Below are positions 1-11,524 of a stretch of 64,000 nucleotides of DNA, piece by piece. The stretch lies in the NCBI GenBank assembly GCA_003254905.1, contig QANU01106812.1:169896-233895 (forward strand), read 5' to 3'. This DNA is from Nissolia schottii. Its lineage: Eukaryota > Streptophyta > Magnoliopsida > Fabales > Fabaceae. Positions within the stretch are counted from its first letter, which is position 1, and the number at the start of each line of letters is the position of its first letter. A program made the position numbers and the translations under genes. Under the pieces are notes generated by a model. It was given only the letters and a program-made list of their open reading frames with translations, was not told the DNA's origin and did not search any database.

Positions 1-350
1 ATGTATAAGTAGTGTTCAATATGCTGTCCCATGATTAAATACTTGCCCGAATTTTTTCTAACGGTATATATTTTACATATTTAAGCGAAAGCATCAGTGA
101 TTATGGAGTGCCAACTAAAATTGCGTTATGACCATCTCTAAAATGACATTCTAAGAGTGATCAAAACTAAATTGTCATGTCAAAAGTAACGAGCAAAATC
201 TTAATTAACGCTCAATGACCACCCATAATTTTTCTACTTTTAAACATAAGAAAATGGCCCCATCTTTTTGCATTATATACTTGGAGTAAATTCAAGCCAA
301 TTAAGTCATAGCTGGCAGAAACCAAGGGCATTTTTTGTATCATTGAACTC

Positions 351-357
351 TATAAAA
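351..357 (+). promoter_or_regulatory. Candidate TATA box of the small gene
   Basis: The string tataaaa lies 112 bases upstream of the ATG at 469, a normal plant promoter spacing. It is the only strong TATA motif in the first 450 bases. It supports the idea that the small ORF downstream is a real transcribed gene. Confidence 0.5.
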
Positions 358-468
358 GGAGGAGGTGCATGTATGGCTGTAGTTTCCCACGCACAATAAT
401 AATCTTTGTCTCCCCATTTTTCTTTATTTCAACTTGAGTTTGTTTTAAAAGCATATTCCAAGGAAATA

Positions 469-654
469 ATGGTGTCTAAAGTGGAAGAAGCAATGGAGAG
501 CAATAGGCAGAAACAAATTAAGTGCAACAAAGGGAAAGTGGTCAAGTTCAAGAGGAGCAGCTCCAACATGGAAGAGGATGGTGCCTCTTATGCAATTCTT
601 TTGCTTGCTTGCATAGCTTGTGCACCTTCCTACCTAATAATGCATGCCTTTTAA
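469..654 (+). CDS. Small uncharacterised protein, 61 aa
   Basis: A single-exon ORF running from the ATG at 469 to a TAA at 652-654. I do not recognise the family. The first 40 residues are polar and strongly basic, with many Lys and Arg and a KRSSS cluster. The last 20 are hydrophobic with two cysteines (LLLACIACAPS), which could be a tail-type membrane segment. The open frame extends upstream to 406 without an ATG, so 469 is the natural start. A TATA box sits 112 bases upstream. Small plant signalling or membrane peptides have this basic-then-hydrophobic layout, but no conserved motif ties it to a named family. Expression is not shown by the sequence. Confidence 0.45.
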   Translation: MVSKVEEAMESNRQKQIKCNKGKVVKFKRSSSNMEEDGASYAILLLACIACAPSYLIMHAF

Positions 655-954
655 CTAGTAACTTTTTTAATTAATCCCCTTGTTCTTTTTTTTTTTTTTC
701 CTTCCACCTCTTTAAAAACAATAGGGTGTATATCTGATTTTCCCAATCTCTTAGCCTCTAAAAACAGTGTAAACGTTTATGTTGTCATCATTTCTGGATA
801 ATTGTACCATTGTTTTCCATTTACATGTACAATTAATTGTTGAATGTTAGTCTTAATTCAATTTTGTCCCTATTTCTACACACGAATCTAATTTTTCTTA
901 AAAAAAATTTTGGAACCTATGATCCACATGAGTATAAAAATCACCTAAATTTTG

Positions 955-2018
955 TCTTGAGTGAGGAAAGAAAAAAATCTTTCCCAATTTACATGGGTCG
1001 TGGCGCATAGGGTGCTTTTAATTAACCATTTAAGATGGAGAAGAGATATGACTAATGAATCCATTTGTCCTCGATGTGGGGCTGTTATAAAAATGATAAC
1101 CCATGTCCTTCTCAATTGTAGTATTGAGGAGGAGACATGGAAGGGCATTGTACATAGTTCTTTCCATGTTTCATTTTTTTAGTTTGACTTCGAAGACTGG
1201 ATGAAAGAGAAGATATTGACAAGAACTGGGATATCAGTAGAGGTGGATTGACCTCTCCCTTTTGCCACCACTTGTAGCTCCATTTGGTAAGTTAGGAGCG
1301 AGTAGAACTTCGAGCATCATCAAATTTCGTCAACTGGTCTTGTGGATAAATGCATGGCTCGTGCTAAAGATTACCATCGCATGTGGATGTCTGCGATTGT
1401 TGTTAGGGATGCGTTCCCCGGGCCCAAGTGGAGGTCGTGCACATTGCATGGGAACCCCCTTCCAGTTGGGTGGGTCAAACTTAAAGTGGATGACTTTGTT
1501 ACTAATTCTAGTGCTACTGTAGACTGCAGTGGGATTATTATGGATCACCATGAAAATTTGATTTTAGCTTTTAGCTACAATGTTGGAACTTGCTCTATCA
1601 CTTTTGCTAAGCTCTGGAGTGCTTTTGCTGGCATCTCCTTGGTGGCCTAGTGTGGTTTTCAACAAGTGATTGTAGAGATGGATTCTAAGTGTGTTGCTAA
1701 CTTCCTCCATGATCCCCAGACTCCTGTCATCCTTGCTCTCCTTTGGTTAAGGCTATTAAAAATATTTTGGCGTTTGATAGAATTGTTCAAATCAGACATG
1801 TTTTTAGGGAAGCGAATTCTTGTGCGGATTCATTGGCCAAGCATGGTCAAGGGCAATTATTGGCATTCACATTTATGAGTTTGTGCCTAATTTTTATTTA
1901 TTTGTTTTTATCTCTTGCCTTGTAATTAGCCAATAAGGTTGGCACTCTGTTCCCCACGGTGGGGATGTAGTCTTTCTTGTTGTTTTGGGCATTTCTACCT
2001 CATTGTAAAAAAAAAAAG
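955..2018 (+). mobile_element. Degenerate 3' end of a LINE (non-LTR) retrotransposon
   Basis: Reading frames in the plus direction give, in order, a zinc-binding reverse-transcriptase tail (CPRCG ... HVLLNC, about 1060-1125) and a plant-type RNase H-like domain (about 1345-1885; motifs KVDDF, VEMDSK and HVFREANSCADSLAKHG). This domain order is typical of plant L1-like LINEs. The frames are broken by stops and shifts, so the copy is dead and 5'-truncated. It ends in a short 3' tail and an A run at about 2007-2017, the poly(A) end expected of a LINE. The reverse transcriptase core and the endonuclease are missing. Confidence 0.75.
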
Positions 2019-2639
2019 GTAAAGAAAAGATCAATTATTTATATGAGCTAAAAAGAAAAGAAAAACTGTTAAAACATAATTCAGTGCATTATCCAAATTC
2101 AAACACATTGAAGCCTTAGTTCTGAGGTTTTGGAAGTGAAGAGAGCCTGTAAAAGTTATATGTATGCTTAATTGCGAGGGTGTTGTCGTAACTTAAGAAT
2201 TGTGTGTGTTTTGGAAAACTTTAAAATTAAATTTATTTTAATAATTATTTTTTTATATAACTGATCTGTGATAATCAATTTATATTTGAATACTTCAATT
2301 GAAAAGTGATTTTAAGATAATCTATTTTGTTTGAATTGTACTTAAAAAATTGATTTTGTATTATAAATGACTAAAAAGTAATATGAAATGATTTATTCAT
2401 ATCATATAATATTTAATACTTAGGGTCAATTAAGTGAAAACACGTGAAAAATAATTTTTTAATCAAGAAAGCAAAACAAGTTTTTTCTAATAATACTAAA
2501 AAATCAGCTTATGCCTTTTGAAACTAAAATAACTTAAATTTTTCTACAAAAGTTTGTTTATGTCTTCTTGAATTAGTGCCAAACATGATGTATTTTTATG
2601 AAACAGCTTTTTTAGAAAATAAAAGCTATTGTAAGAGGT
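2019..2639. other. AT-rich spacer, nothing recognised
   Basis: Follows the LINE poly(A) tail. The stretch is very AT-rich and stop-rich in all frames. No gene, RNA or clear terminal repeat is visible. Confidence 0.5.
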
Positions 2640-4229
2640 TACCAAATGGTTGTGTTGAATGAATAAGGTTTTGTTCAATATCTAAATGCTTGTCCTGAAG
2701 CTATGGCTTGTCTTAAGTCTTAAGCTCCTAAGGCCACTTCACTGACTTGTTCTAATGAAACCTGTTCTGTGGAATTTGTTGCACTCCCATGTGGTGAACA
2801 TTATTGGTGCAACCTATGAGAAAACGAAAGAAGTGTACAATAAAATCAAGGTCATGTTCTAATAACAACCAAGATCAATATATATAATACAGTAACGTGT
2901 CACAAAAAATAGCCAAGATTTTTTTTTTCTTTCTTTAGAAAGTATGGGTAATTGTTTGATGGAATAGAGTGATACATATAATATACTTATTCATCTGAGA
3001 GTCAACTTGTACATGACATTATTTTGATAAATAAATTTTTCCAAAAATTTTAAAATCTTCAAACTAAAATTTGAGAAAGTTTTCTCTGTCATATCTGATG
3101 CTCAAAAGATGATTTTAACTTTCTAAAAGAAAATTTAAATATGTGGGGCTCCTCTTTCTAATGCAGTGCACAAAACTCTCAACTAGTGGAATCCGAGAAG
3201 ATTAAATGTTCACAACCTTAATCTCGCAATTTAAAATGTTATTTCAAATATTTGAACTCGTAACCATGCTTATGTTGAACTCTTGCGTGAGAGGGGATAC
3301 TAGATATAAAAATTATTCAATTGTATCTACCCACCAACTTAAGTTTTTTTTGATACAGATGATTATTAACAAGGTTTTTATGTGTAGCAATTATTTTAAG
3401 TAGTTGTCCAAGGGCAAAACAGAAAACAAAAATCATCCAAACACAATTGTCACAACCGAACAACAACACAAGACAAAAATAAGTTACGGCAGTTATACCA
3501 AGAATAAGGCAAAATAATGTCCTTAAGAGTTTATCTCCAACTTACTTAAATTTATGCTTGACAGAAAGGTCTCAACAAAATTTCCTACAAAACTAAATTA
3601 GGGTCTCCTCAAAAACTTGTCTAACACGTAATCTATGGTACATTAAGCAAACAACAATTCGTTCCAACACCAATACGCATAGAGGATGGTTGCGCATAGA
3701 ACAGGAATTGAAAAGGGAGAGGAAGATGTAGTAGCAGGTGCGAATAGAGGGGAAGTGGAAGGGATTTATAAGTGTCTATGGTCTCTGTTGGGATGATTGT
3801 TAAATAGGCTAAAGGCAGTAACTTACTAAAACCACCGAACCCAACAGACATAAAATAAAGTAAGTGGCCCAATGATCAACTAAAAATAATATTGGTCCCA
3901 AAAGGGTAAGACAAAAATAAAAAGTCGATCGGAATGGAATTACACACGCATAGATGATACAAGATAAAGTAACACATGCCTTATTGGCTTGACTCAAATC
4001 TACATTGTCATCCCAATACCATAAATATTTACCCATGAATCAAGCTCATATATAAAGGCTTCTCACAAGCCTATACCAAGGAGCGCAATGTGGGACTTTC
4101 AGTTTCACAAGACTTGAAACACTCTTAAGAAGAGGGAATTAATACAACACAATGAAGCTATATGGAGCAAATAACAACGAAGCAAAATTGGATTGAATCT
4201 CTTCCAATGGTCAAGAGATTTAGCACGCT

Positions 4230-4251
4230 TGTGTGTGTATACATACATACA

Positions 4252-4287
<36 letters not shown>

Positions 4288-4288
4288 T

Positions 4289-4338
<50 letters not shown>
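4230..4338. repeat. Compound microsatellite (GT)n-(ACAT)n-(AT)n
   Basis: A short GT run is followed by about ten ACAT units and then alternating AT to 4338, with one ACATACAT interruption near 4291. It lies inside the left duplicated copy. The matching place in the right copy, about 10940, has only a short non-repetitive stretch, so the repeat grew in the left copy after duplication or was lost from the right. Confidence 0.95.
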
Positions 4339-4340
<2 letters not shown>

Positions 4341-4839
4341 TGAAATTCATGTGTTAAGCTAAACGATGTGTATTGGAGTTCTCAAGTTCTGTTAAATCAT
4401 TTGAGAACTATTTTTTAGCATGACAATAAGGTAATCTTCAGAGATTCAACCTACTTAAATCACTCAAACTCATTCCATATAAGGAGTACAGCGTTGTGTA
4501 TAATCTCTTCACAAAGAGTTGCTTTATGTAACGAAAACTCACATTCCTCTGATCCTCTCCCGAAGAGGTATAAATTCGACCAACCCTAGTAGTTTAGAAG
4601 CACTTTTATATAACTTCATAAACACACAAATTGTAAAAACCAAAAACCACCAAGTTCATGCCTCACAAAATTTTGTTGTGGTAACCATATTTACCAATGT
4701 CAAACGAACAGAGTATGGAAGAGATAAAATTCGGATATGCTTTCTTATTCAATGTCACAACCAAGAATTCCACAAGTGGATTGATCCAGAACTACCCCTT
4801 GTAAACAAAAATGATTATTATCTCCAAAGCAATCATTTT

Positions 4840-5172
4840 ACTAAACCACATTTTTGACTTCTTCCCTTAACATCCTTATCTGTAAAAAATAGCAAATGGT
4901 ATTATGCATGAGAACAAAAGAAATGACTGATGAATGAAAAGGGATATTATAGAAAACATGCAAGGGAAGCCACTTTTTAATGTAAATAGAAATTACTGAA
5001 AATTTTAATCAATATTAAGCTAAAAGTCAACCTTTGAATTTTCCAACCTTAGACAAAGCTTCTTCTGCAAAGGGTCTCCACTGTTCAACACAAGAATAGG
5101 TGATTTCAAGTCCAACACTAAGTCCCGTCGGTAGTTGCTCGAAACGTGAAACATATAGGTTACTCGAGGTAA
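4840..5172 (-). pseudogene. Broken 3' exons of the ABC1-kinase gene (duplicate)
   Basis: On the minus strand, 5172-5032 resembles the penultimate exon of the intact gene at 11954-11809, including the region coding GLSVGL and EQWRPFAEEALSK. It still ends in a donor-like AG|GT, and an acceptor-like CAG lies at 4882-4880. The 5' part of the exon is scrambled: the frame is shifted or stopped upstream of the conserved core, and no further exon follows at higher coordinates. This is a gene fragment left by partial tandem duplication. Confidence 0.75.
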
Positions 5173-8050
5173 TAAAAGTCATTCAAAACGGCGCCTTAAA
5201 CTACAAATTTCTCAATTATCCACAAAAGAGGACAATGTGCGAATCATGGCAATTAATTATTAAAATTACACATTTTTATGATACAATGTTCAATTATGGA
5301 ATGATTTAATGTAGGATAAAGTCCATCTATCAGTCTCCATGGAACATAGGTGCTCGAAGGCGATACTTGGGAGGAGAATATGTGTCCTCTTTGCTTCCTT
5401 TATTTGTAAGTCACGTTAGTCTTTCTCTTTCTCTCTCTGCGTCATAGTTTTTTGTTGATTAAGGTTTTGAGGCGGGGGCGCCATGGCACTGGGATGGGCT
5501 TGCAGCACTATTGCACTACTTGGGTACAATGCGCTTGGGCCAGTATATATTTTCGTGGCGTCAATGGCACAACGTTGTCAGGGCGCCGTAACATTGACGA
5601 GGAGTGCCTAGTTGCATTGTTTTGCATTCAGTTAAGTCATCTTATTAACTTAGCTTGTTGTTTATCTCTCTGTCTTTTATGCCTAGTGTCTACAGCATCC
5701 CAGTAGGGCTTTACAATGTCGATCTTACCTTTGCAGTGACTCTGGGTGAGTGGAGGTCTTGGTGTGTCGACATTAGTACCGTTTCGATACCGTCAATAGA
5801 GTCAGTTGTGCTTTATTACTTATTGTTATTCATGTTATCAGTATTGTATGTTGGCATGTATAGGGACTAGGTAAAGACTTGTATGCTTAGGTATAACATG
5901 TTAGGATTTTGGTGGGTTCCTCATAATTGGTAGTAACCAAGGTTATACATATATAACGATTAGTTCAATATGTAAGTGTTGTAGTTAGATCACCAAGATA
6001 ATTAACATCATAATTAGTACACCGTGTGAATACTAGAATAACATACTTAGGGTTCCATATAGATTGTTGTATAGAATCACTGCCCCCGACACGAGTTTAG
6101 CACACTTAGTAAGTCCTATCCGCAGATTTAGCATATCCACATGCCAACTATCCAACACAGTTCCCATAGTTAGAAGATAATTTAGAACTAGTAACCGACA
6201 TAGATACATCAGCCTAGTTAGTAGTTTCTGGACAATTAGTCAGCAAAGTAGTAGCACCCTAGTAGTTAGCTCAATATATATCCATTAGTCCGTATGGTAT
6301 AGAGACCCAGACAACCATAAAATGATAGTTAGTCAACGTAGTAGTACCCACCAGTAGCACCAATAGTTAGTCAGTACAGAAGTAACAACTAGTCGAGTGT
6401 AGACCTAGTAGACCGATAATAGTCGTAGGGAAGTTAACAAGTGGAGTCATGTCATTTAGGTGGAAGATCAATGATAGTTAGCCAATGCATCATCCTAGTG
6501 TAGCCAATGCTCATAGGGTAGTAGTAACTTTGTAGTTAAACAATGTAGTTGTAGTAGAGTATCCAACTAGTGTAGACTTAGTTGTATTAGCAGTAGTGGT
6601 TAGAATATCAGTCAACGTATAGGTAGTATGACCAGTGTGAGGTGTCAGACCAGTTAGCCAATGTTGCTAGTCAACGTAGTTAGCCTGCCAACCGATATAG
6701 TTAGCCAAAGTAACCAGTAGTCATTCGTCAACTGTCAGTCGGTCAGTGTTAAGTGGAGCAAGCAAAAATCTTTAGCTTAGCTAGGTTATTCAATTATAGT
6801 AGTTCAGAAAGGTAAATAGCTTAGTAAAACAAACTAGACATCGTAATAAGCATAATCAGTAACCACTCAACATAACACGCAAACACGAGGACAATAAACA
6901 TAGATAATCCAGAAAGCCATACGACAAGTAACTCAGATAGAATAGTGGATACACAAATCAGTAGGATCAGCCCAGGACCTGCCCAAACAGATAGTATTCA
7001 TATGATGTGCATGTGATTGTTTGTGTATAGTTTGTTGTGTGTGTGTCTCAATTCAGACCGAATGGGCAAGTAGTTTAGATCCACCATAAGACCCCATATC
7101 TAGTTTGTGCCCTTAGGTTCAGCGTGCCCTTACACTTAGCTGCTACATGGGTTCAGTGTACCAAGGAAGGTATCATAAGGACTTGTCCAGGTAAAGTAAG
7201 GATGACAACTAATCTCTCCTCGACCCCTCATGAGGAGGAAGACAGATTCAATAGTAGTAATAGTCCATGTGGCATCTTTAGTTCAGTTACCATTGATCTG
7301 TATTACACCGTACTTCAACTAGGAAGGTTGTGTAGATAAACTGTAAAACCTAACATACATTATCAACAGACTTAACAGGTGTGTGATTACCCTCATTGTG
7401 TGTGCCAATGTTTGTTTAGTCATTTATTGTAGTGCTTCCAATTATCTTATTGTGCTCTTAGTTGTGTATAGTATTCTAAATATGTATATGTATCATTCAA
7501 TTGTTATTTTATTGTTAATTATTAGTATCTGTGATTATCCATGCTCAGATATCTAAGAGGTGTGGTACCATGGTGCTCATTCTCTGAGTGATGAACTCAC
7601 CCCTTATCTATTTGTTTTAGTCAGGTTGAGGTCCATGAAGTTGATCCTTTAGTGCAGTGGCAATACCAATCTCTGAGTTAGTGGTGGGCTATGCTTCACA
7701 GTGGAGTGTTCAACGTGTTTAATTTATCTTTCAATTTGTAGTTGTTGCAATAGGGTCACAGGCAGGGTCTTCGAACATACACTTAATTAGACTTAGTAGT
7801 ATGATTTATATTCAATTATGCAAGTAAAACAGTTATCACAATTTTGGTTGTACAGAAAAATAATTTGGAAATACAGTTTATTCAGTTATATTTTATGAAT
7901 GATCATGTTTTAACACATTTAGAGGCTTTCGTATGGGAATTAGTCCCTTGTGTGTTGGTCTCGATTTCAAGGTAGTGACAATAAAGACTAATGTGTTTGT
8001 TGATCTTTACTTACAGAACTATAGGTAGGAAAATGTGTTCCCTGTTTGTC
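5173..8050. mobile_element. Probable old LTR-type retroelement sequence
   Basis: No gene was found in this stretch between the two duplicated copies. From about 5,900 to 7,000 it is unusually rich in TAG and GTA triplets, so every frame is closed. A GC-rich block near 5,465-5,600 and the non-coding character over about 2.7 kb resemble the very long LTRs of some plant Ty3/gypsy elements, like the proven solo LTR at 51.8-54.9 kb. I could not find matching ends or a target-site duplication, so the identity is an inference. Confidence 0.3.
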
Positions 8051-8619
8051 ACAAACATCAACCTTCTAAACTTCTCAATAGTTCTTATGTATGACAAATA
8101 TATTGGAGTTTCTTCAATAGAAGTCATATGAACTGACTATGCTCAAGAATGATCATATCATTTGAAAGAAGTTATCTTGAAGAACTTAGAATAATGAAGT
8201 TGTGCTAATCATAAAGACGAGAAGTCATCAGAAAGATGGAGGACACGGTGTAGTCATGAAGATCAAAGCAACTCATCAACAAAGGACATCGAGCAGTCAA
8301 GAGAATAAGATGTCAACTTAAGACTTCAGCTCAAAAATAGATACACCATTAGGAGTTTTTGAGCATGCAATCAGAAACCATCATAATGATAGGGATCAGT
8401 GATGATACACAAGGAACACCACCACCATCCAAAAAAATTTCACTCAATAGCTGAATCTTTTGAGATGGTTGGTTCTTGATAGTCCCTCCCTCATCCTGCA
8501 TCCGCGAGATGCCCTTGGAAATCATAGCATCCATTCAAGGTCAAGCAGAGGAAGTATTATAGCGTGTGAGTAGCCTTGGCAACTAAGGGTTCCATTTCAG
8601 AGATCACTAATATGAACAT

Positions 8620-8803
8620 AAACTCAAAGATATCTTGCTGCTGAAGCTTTTGATTTTGAAGAGGGCTGCAGAAGGAAAATATGATATAATTCTGAGGGTG
8701 GTGTTAGGAGCTGAAGAAGATGGTTGTGCTGACGGAATAAGGCTTTGTTCAACTTCTAATAATTGCTTGTGGCTTGTCTTCACAAAAATCATCAAATGCT
8801 TCC
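8620..8803 (-). repeat. Left arm of an imperfect inverted repeat
   Basis: The reverse complement of this stretch resembles 9677-9872. Both arms share the core reading VEQS..SAQPS and, at the distal end, SFSSKI, plus a common TGGAAGC start. The arms are about 870 bases apart. They may be the ends of a foldback element or two opposed copies of an old exon-like unit. Confidence 0.55.
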
Positions 8804-9042
8804 AAATTACTACGCCAATTTGGCTTGTTCTGATGCAAATACTTGGATCTGTGGGATTTGTTGCACCCATGTGGTGAACATTATTATAGATGCAGCTTAT
8901 GAGAAAATGAAATAAGTGAAGTATAAAATCTCTTATTCTAATAACACACAAGATAAGCTACATAATAGAGTAACGCTACCCTGCCGAAAAAGATGCCAGA
9001 AATTTTACAAAGACACAAGGTAATTGTTAAATAGAATAAGAG

Positions 9043-9300
9043 CTCTTTTGGGTAAGCAACTTAATTAAGCGCTCATATAAAAAGAGCTTATCAAAAAAGA
9101 CCTTTTTGTAAAAAGTAACGTAAATAAGTTTTTGTGTTTGGATATCTAGCAAAAGTGCTTGTTTTAAATGTGTAGTAGTTGTTCTTGAAAAGTTGTGCAT
9201 GTGACTTTTATGAAGAGCTAGATATTTAATCATCCACAAAATAACTTTCGGCTATTGGAAAGCTAATAAAAGTCATAAAGTGGTGCTATCCAAACTCACC
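9043..9300. mobile_element. hAT-like MITE
   Basis: The start (TTTTGGGTAAGC) and the reverse complement of the end (GTTTGGATAGC) are similar, and ataagag occurs at both borders (9036-9042 and 9301-9307). The interior has the TTAATTAAGCGCT type of sequence common in plant MITEs. It has no coding capacity. The left duplicate has an apparently empty site near 2965, so this insertion probably came after the duplication. Confidence 0.5.
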
Positions 9301-9676
9301 ATAAGAGATTTATCTTAATGTATTGTCATTCAATCATGTTTTTTAACATCAGTAGAAGTAGTTGGCTGTCATACACATTACCTTAAAAGTCTCACATATA
9401 ACAACATATAATTTGATAACAAAGTGAAATCATTTTACATTGACACAGTGCATCAAAATTAAATGCTTAGAATAAAGTGACATGACCCACCTATTCATCT
9501 AAAAAATGAATTTGTATGTCACATCATTCTTGCAAATAATTCTAACAAAACATAATACTAGTGCATCAATTTAAAAATAAATAAATAAATAAATAAAATC
9601 AAGTATGCTTACTTCTTAAAGACTTTTGGATATGCAGTGAAGAACCCACTCCAAGAATATGTGCTAACTTGTGAAA

Positions 9677-9872
9677 TGGAAGCGTGCATGTGATTTGGTT
9701 TGTCACAAGGAAAAACCACATCTTCAATTCAGAACGCAACAAGAAGTTGAGCAGAGTCCAGTTCTGTCAGCCCAACCATCCCCTTCGCCTCCTCACACAT
9801 CACAGAGTTATAACCATGTCTTCTGCTGCGCCTCACAGACAGTTAATTTTGTCAGCTTCAGCAGCAAGATAC
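9677..9872 (+). repeat. Right arm of the imperfect inverted repeat
   Basis: Partner of 8620-8803 on the opposite strand. The ORFs crossing the two arms look alike only because the arms are related. There is no sign of a complete gene. Confidence 0.55.
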
Positions 9873-11524
9873 GTTCAAGTTAAAGTCTACATTGATCTCT
9901 GAGATATGGAGCATAGGCCAAGCCATTAATTCCACACTATCTATTGCCACAGCTAGCCATAGTTTGCATGTTTGGTTTTCCGTCCGAAATGTCTAAAGCC
10001 ATAGTTCGGCAAAGTTTTCAGATGAAAATCCAAACATGCAGGCGGCTGGCTACTCCTGCCTACGCTTGAAGAGAGGCTATAATTTCCAAGGGATGCATGA
10101 GGGCTGCAGGTTCATTATATTTATATAAGATAAGGATCCAATTGTTGAATTAATTTCTGCTCTCTTCAAAAGGGCACATGTGGATAGAACCTGCATAGCA
10201 ATCGGTTGCCGGCAAGAGAGAATCAATGGCAATTACTAGGTTTTGGTTGACGATATCACGATGAAGCTGCAAGTGAAGGTGAAGAGATATTTCTAAAATC
10301 TATCTATTTGACCTTCCTAACAATGTTCAGTTACCTGTTTCTATCTAATGATGGTGACAAATGCAGCTCATGGTAAATTCATGTGGTGATATGTGCAAGG
10401 TTTTGTTTCGTTTGGCACAAGAATAGCCAAGCATGTAAGACAAGGGTGTATTCAAGTATTTAACCTTTATAGTTGTCATGCTGATATGTGACATACGTAT
10501 AGGTCAAATTGAAAGAGATCCCTGTCCAGTTTGGAGTTTCATGAGCCATCTTTCACCCTAATTAAATCGGAAGCCACAATATAATAAGCAAAATAATGTG
10601 GGGCTAGAATTTTTCTTTCTGGATGAATAAGCAAGTGGAATAAGACACTAGTGAAAAAAAGAACAAATCTTGTATATATATCAAAAGATATGAAGAAGTT
10701 TTGTGATAAAAAGAATTATGAATTTTGATATACAAATACCATTATATTTTCCTACAATATTATTCCTGTTGCTTTTTCAGGTTGAACATACGAGTATTTT
10801 ATCAATGTTGAATGTCTTGTAGGAAGAAACAGTAGTCACAAAGCTATGAGCAAACAACAATGAAAGGTGGAGCAAATAACAATGAAGCAAAAAAGGACTA
10901 AATCTCTTCCAATGCTCAAGAGATTTTAGCTTGCTTGTAAACATATCATACCATTCATGTGCTAAGCTCAAAGGTGTAATTATATCATCTACAACTAGGT
11001 CAATTGGAGTTCTCATATTCTATCATTTGAGAACTATTTTCTTAGTAAGACAGTGAGGTACATTCAGACATTCAACCTAATTAAGTCGCTTATCAACTTA
11101 ATTCTTATTCGATTTGTCGGAGTACAATGTTGAATAATCTCTTCACAAGAATTGCTTTCTGTAATGCAAACTTCACATTCCTATCCCATAGAGGTACAAC
11201 TTCCACCAACCATTGGTGGTTTAAACCACTTTTGTATCACTAATCTTTTGTGCACTAAATAACTTCAACATTAACCGCACAAAAAATTCCAAAAACCAAA
11301 AGCCACCAGGTTCAGACCCACATCATTATTATGATTGCCATCAATGTCAAACTTGAAGCATACAGAAGAGATAAAATTTGGATTTGGTGTTTTATTCGAT
11401 GTCACAAAACAGCCAAGAATTCCGCAAGTGGATTGATCCAGAACTACCTCTGGTGAAAAATGATTAATATCTCCAAAGTAATCTTTTTAACAAACCACGC
11501 TTTCGACTTCTGCCCTCAACATCG

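Larger units (their letters stand above)
2640..5172. repeat. Left copy of a tandem segmental duplication
   Basis: This segment matches 8730-11954 in the same orientation, with many substitutions and indels. Shared blocks include 2640-2960 with 8730-9035, 4110-4240 with 10830-10950, 4340-4860 with 10955-11515, and 4960-5172 with 11740-11954. The left copy holds only the last exon region of the ABC1-kinase gene, decayed; the complete gene lies in and beyond the right copy. Between shared blocks each copy has private insertions. The boundaries are read by eye and are good to some tens of bases. Confidence 0.75.

Noticed and set aside
4105-4362. ORFs on both strands made of Ile-Tyr or Tyr-His-Thr repeats
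   Set aside because: They are translations of the ACAT/AT microsatellite.
4519-4857. 112-codon plus-strand ORF
   Set aside because: The matching region of the right duplicate (about 11,160-11,500) does not keep the frame open, and it is antisense to the kinase 3' region.
8607-8951. 114-codon minus-strand ORF
   Set aside because: It runs through one arm of an inverted repeat and into duplicated non-coding DNA; its partner arm is broken. Not a gene.
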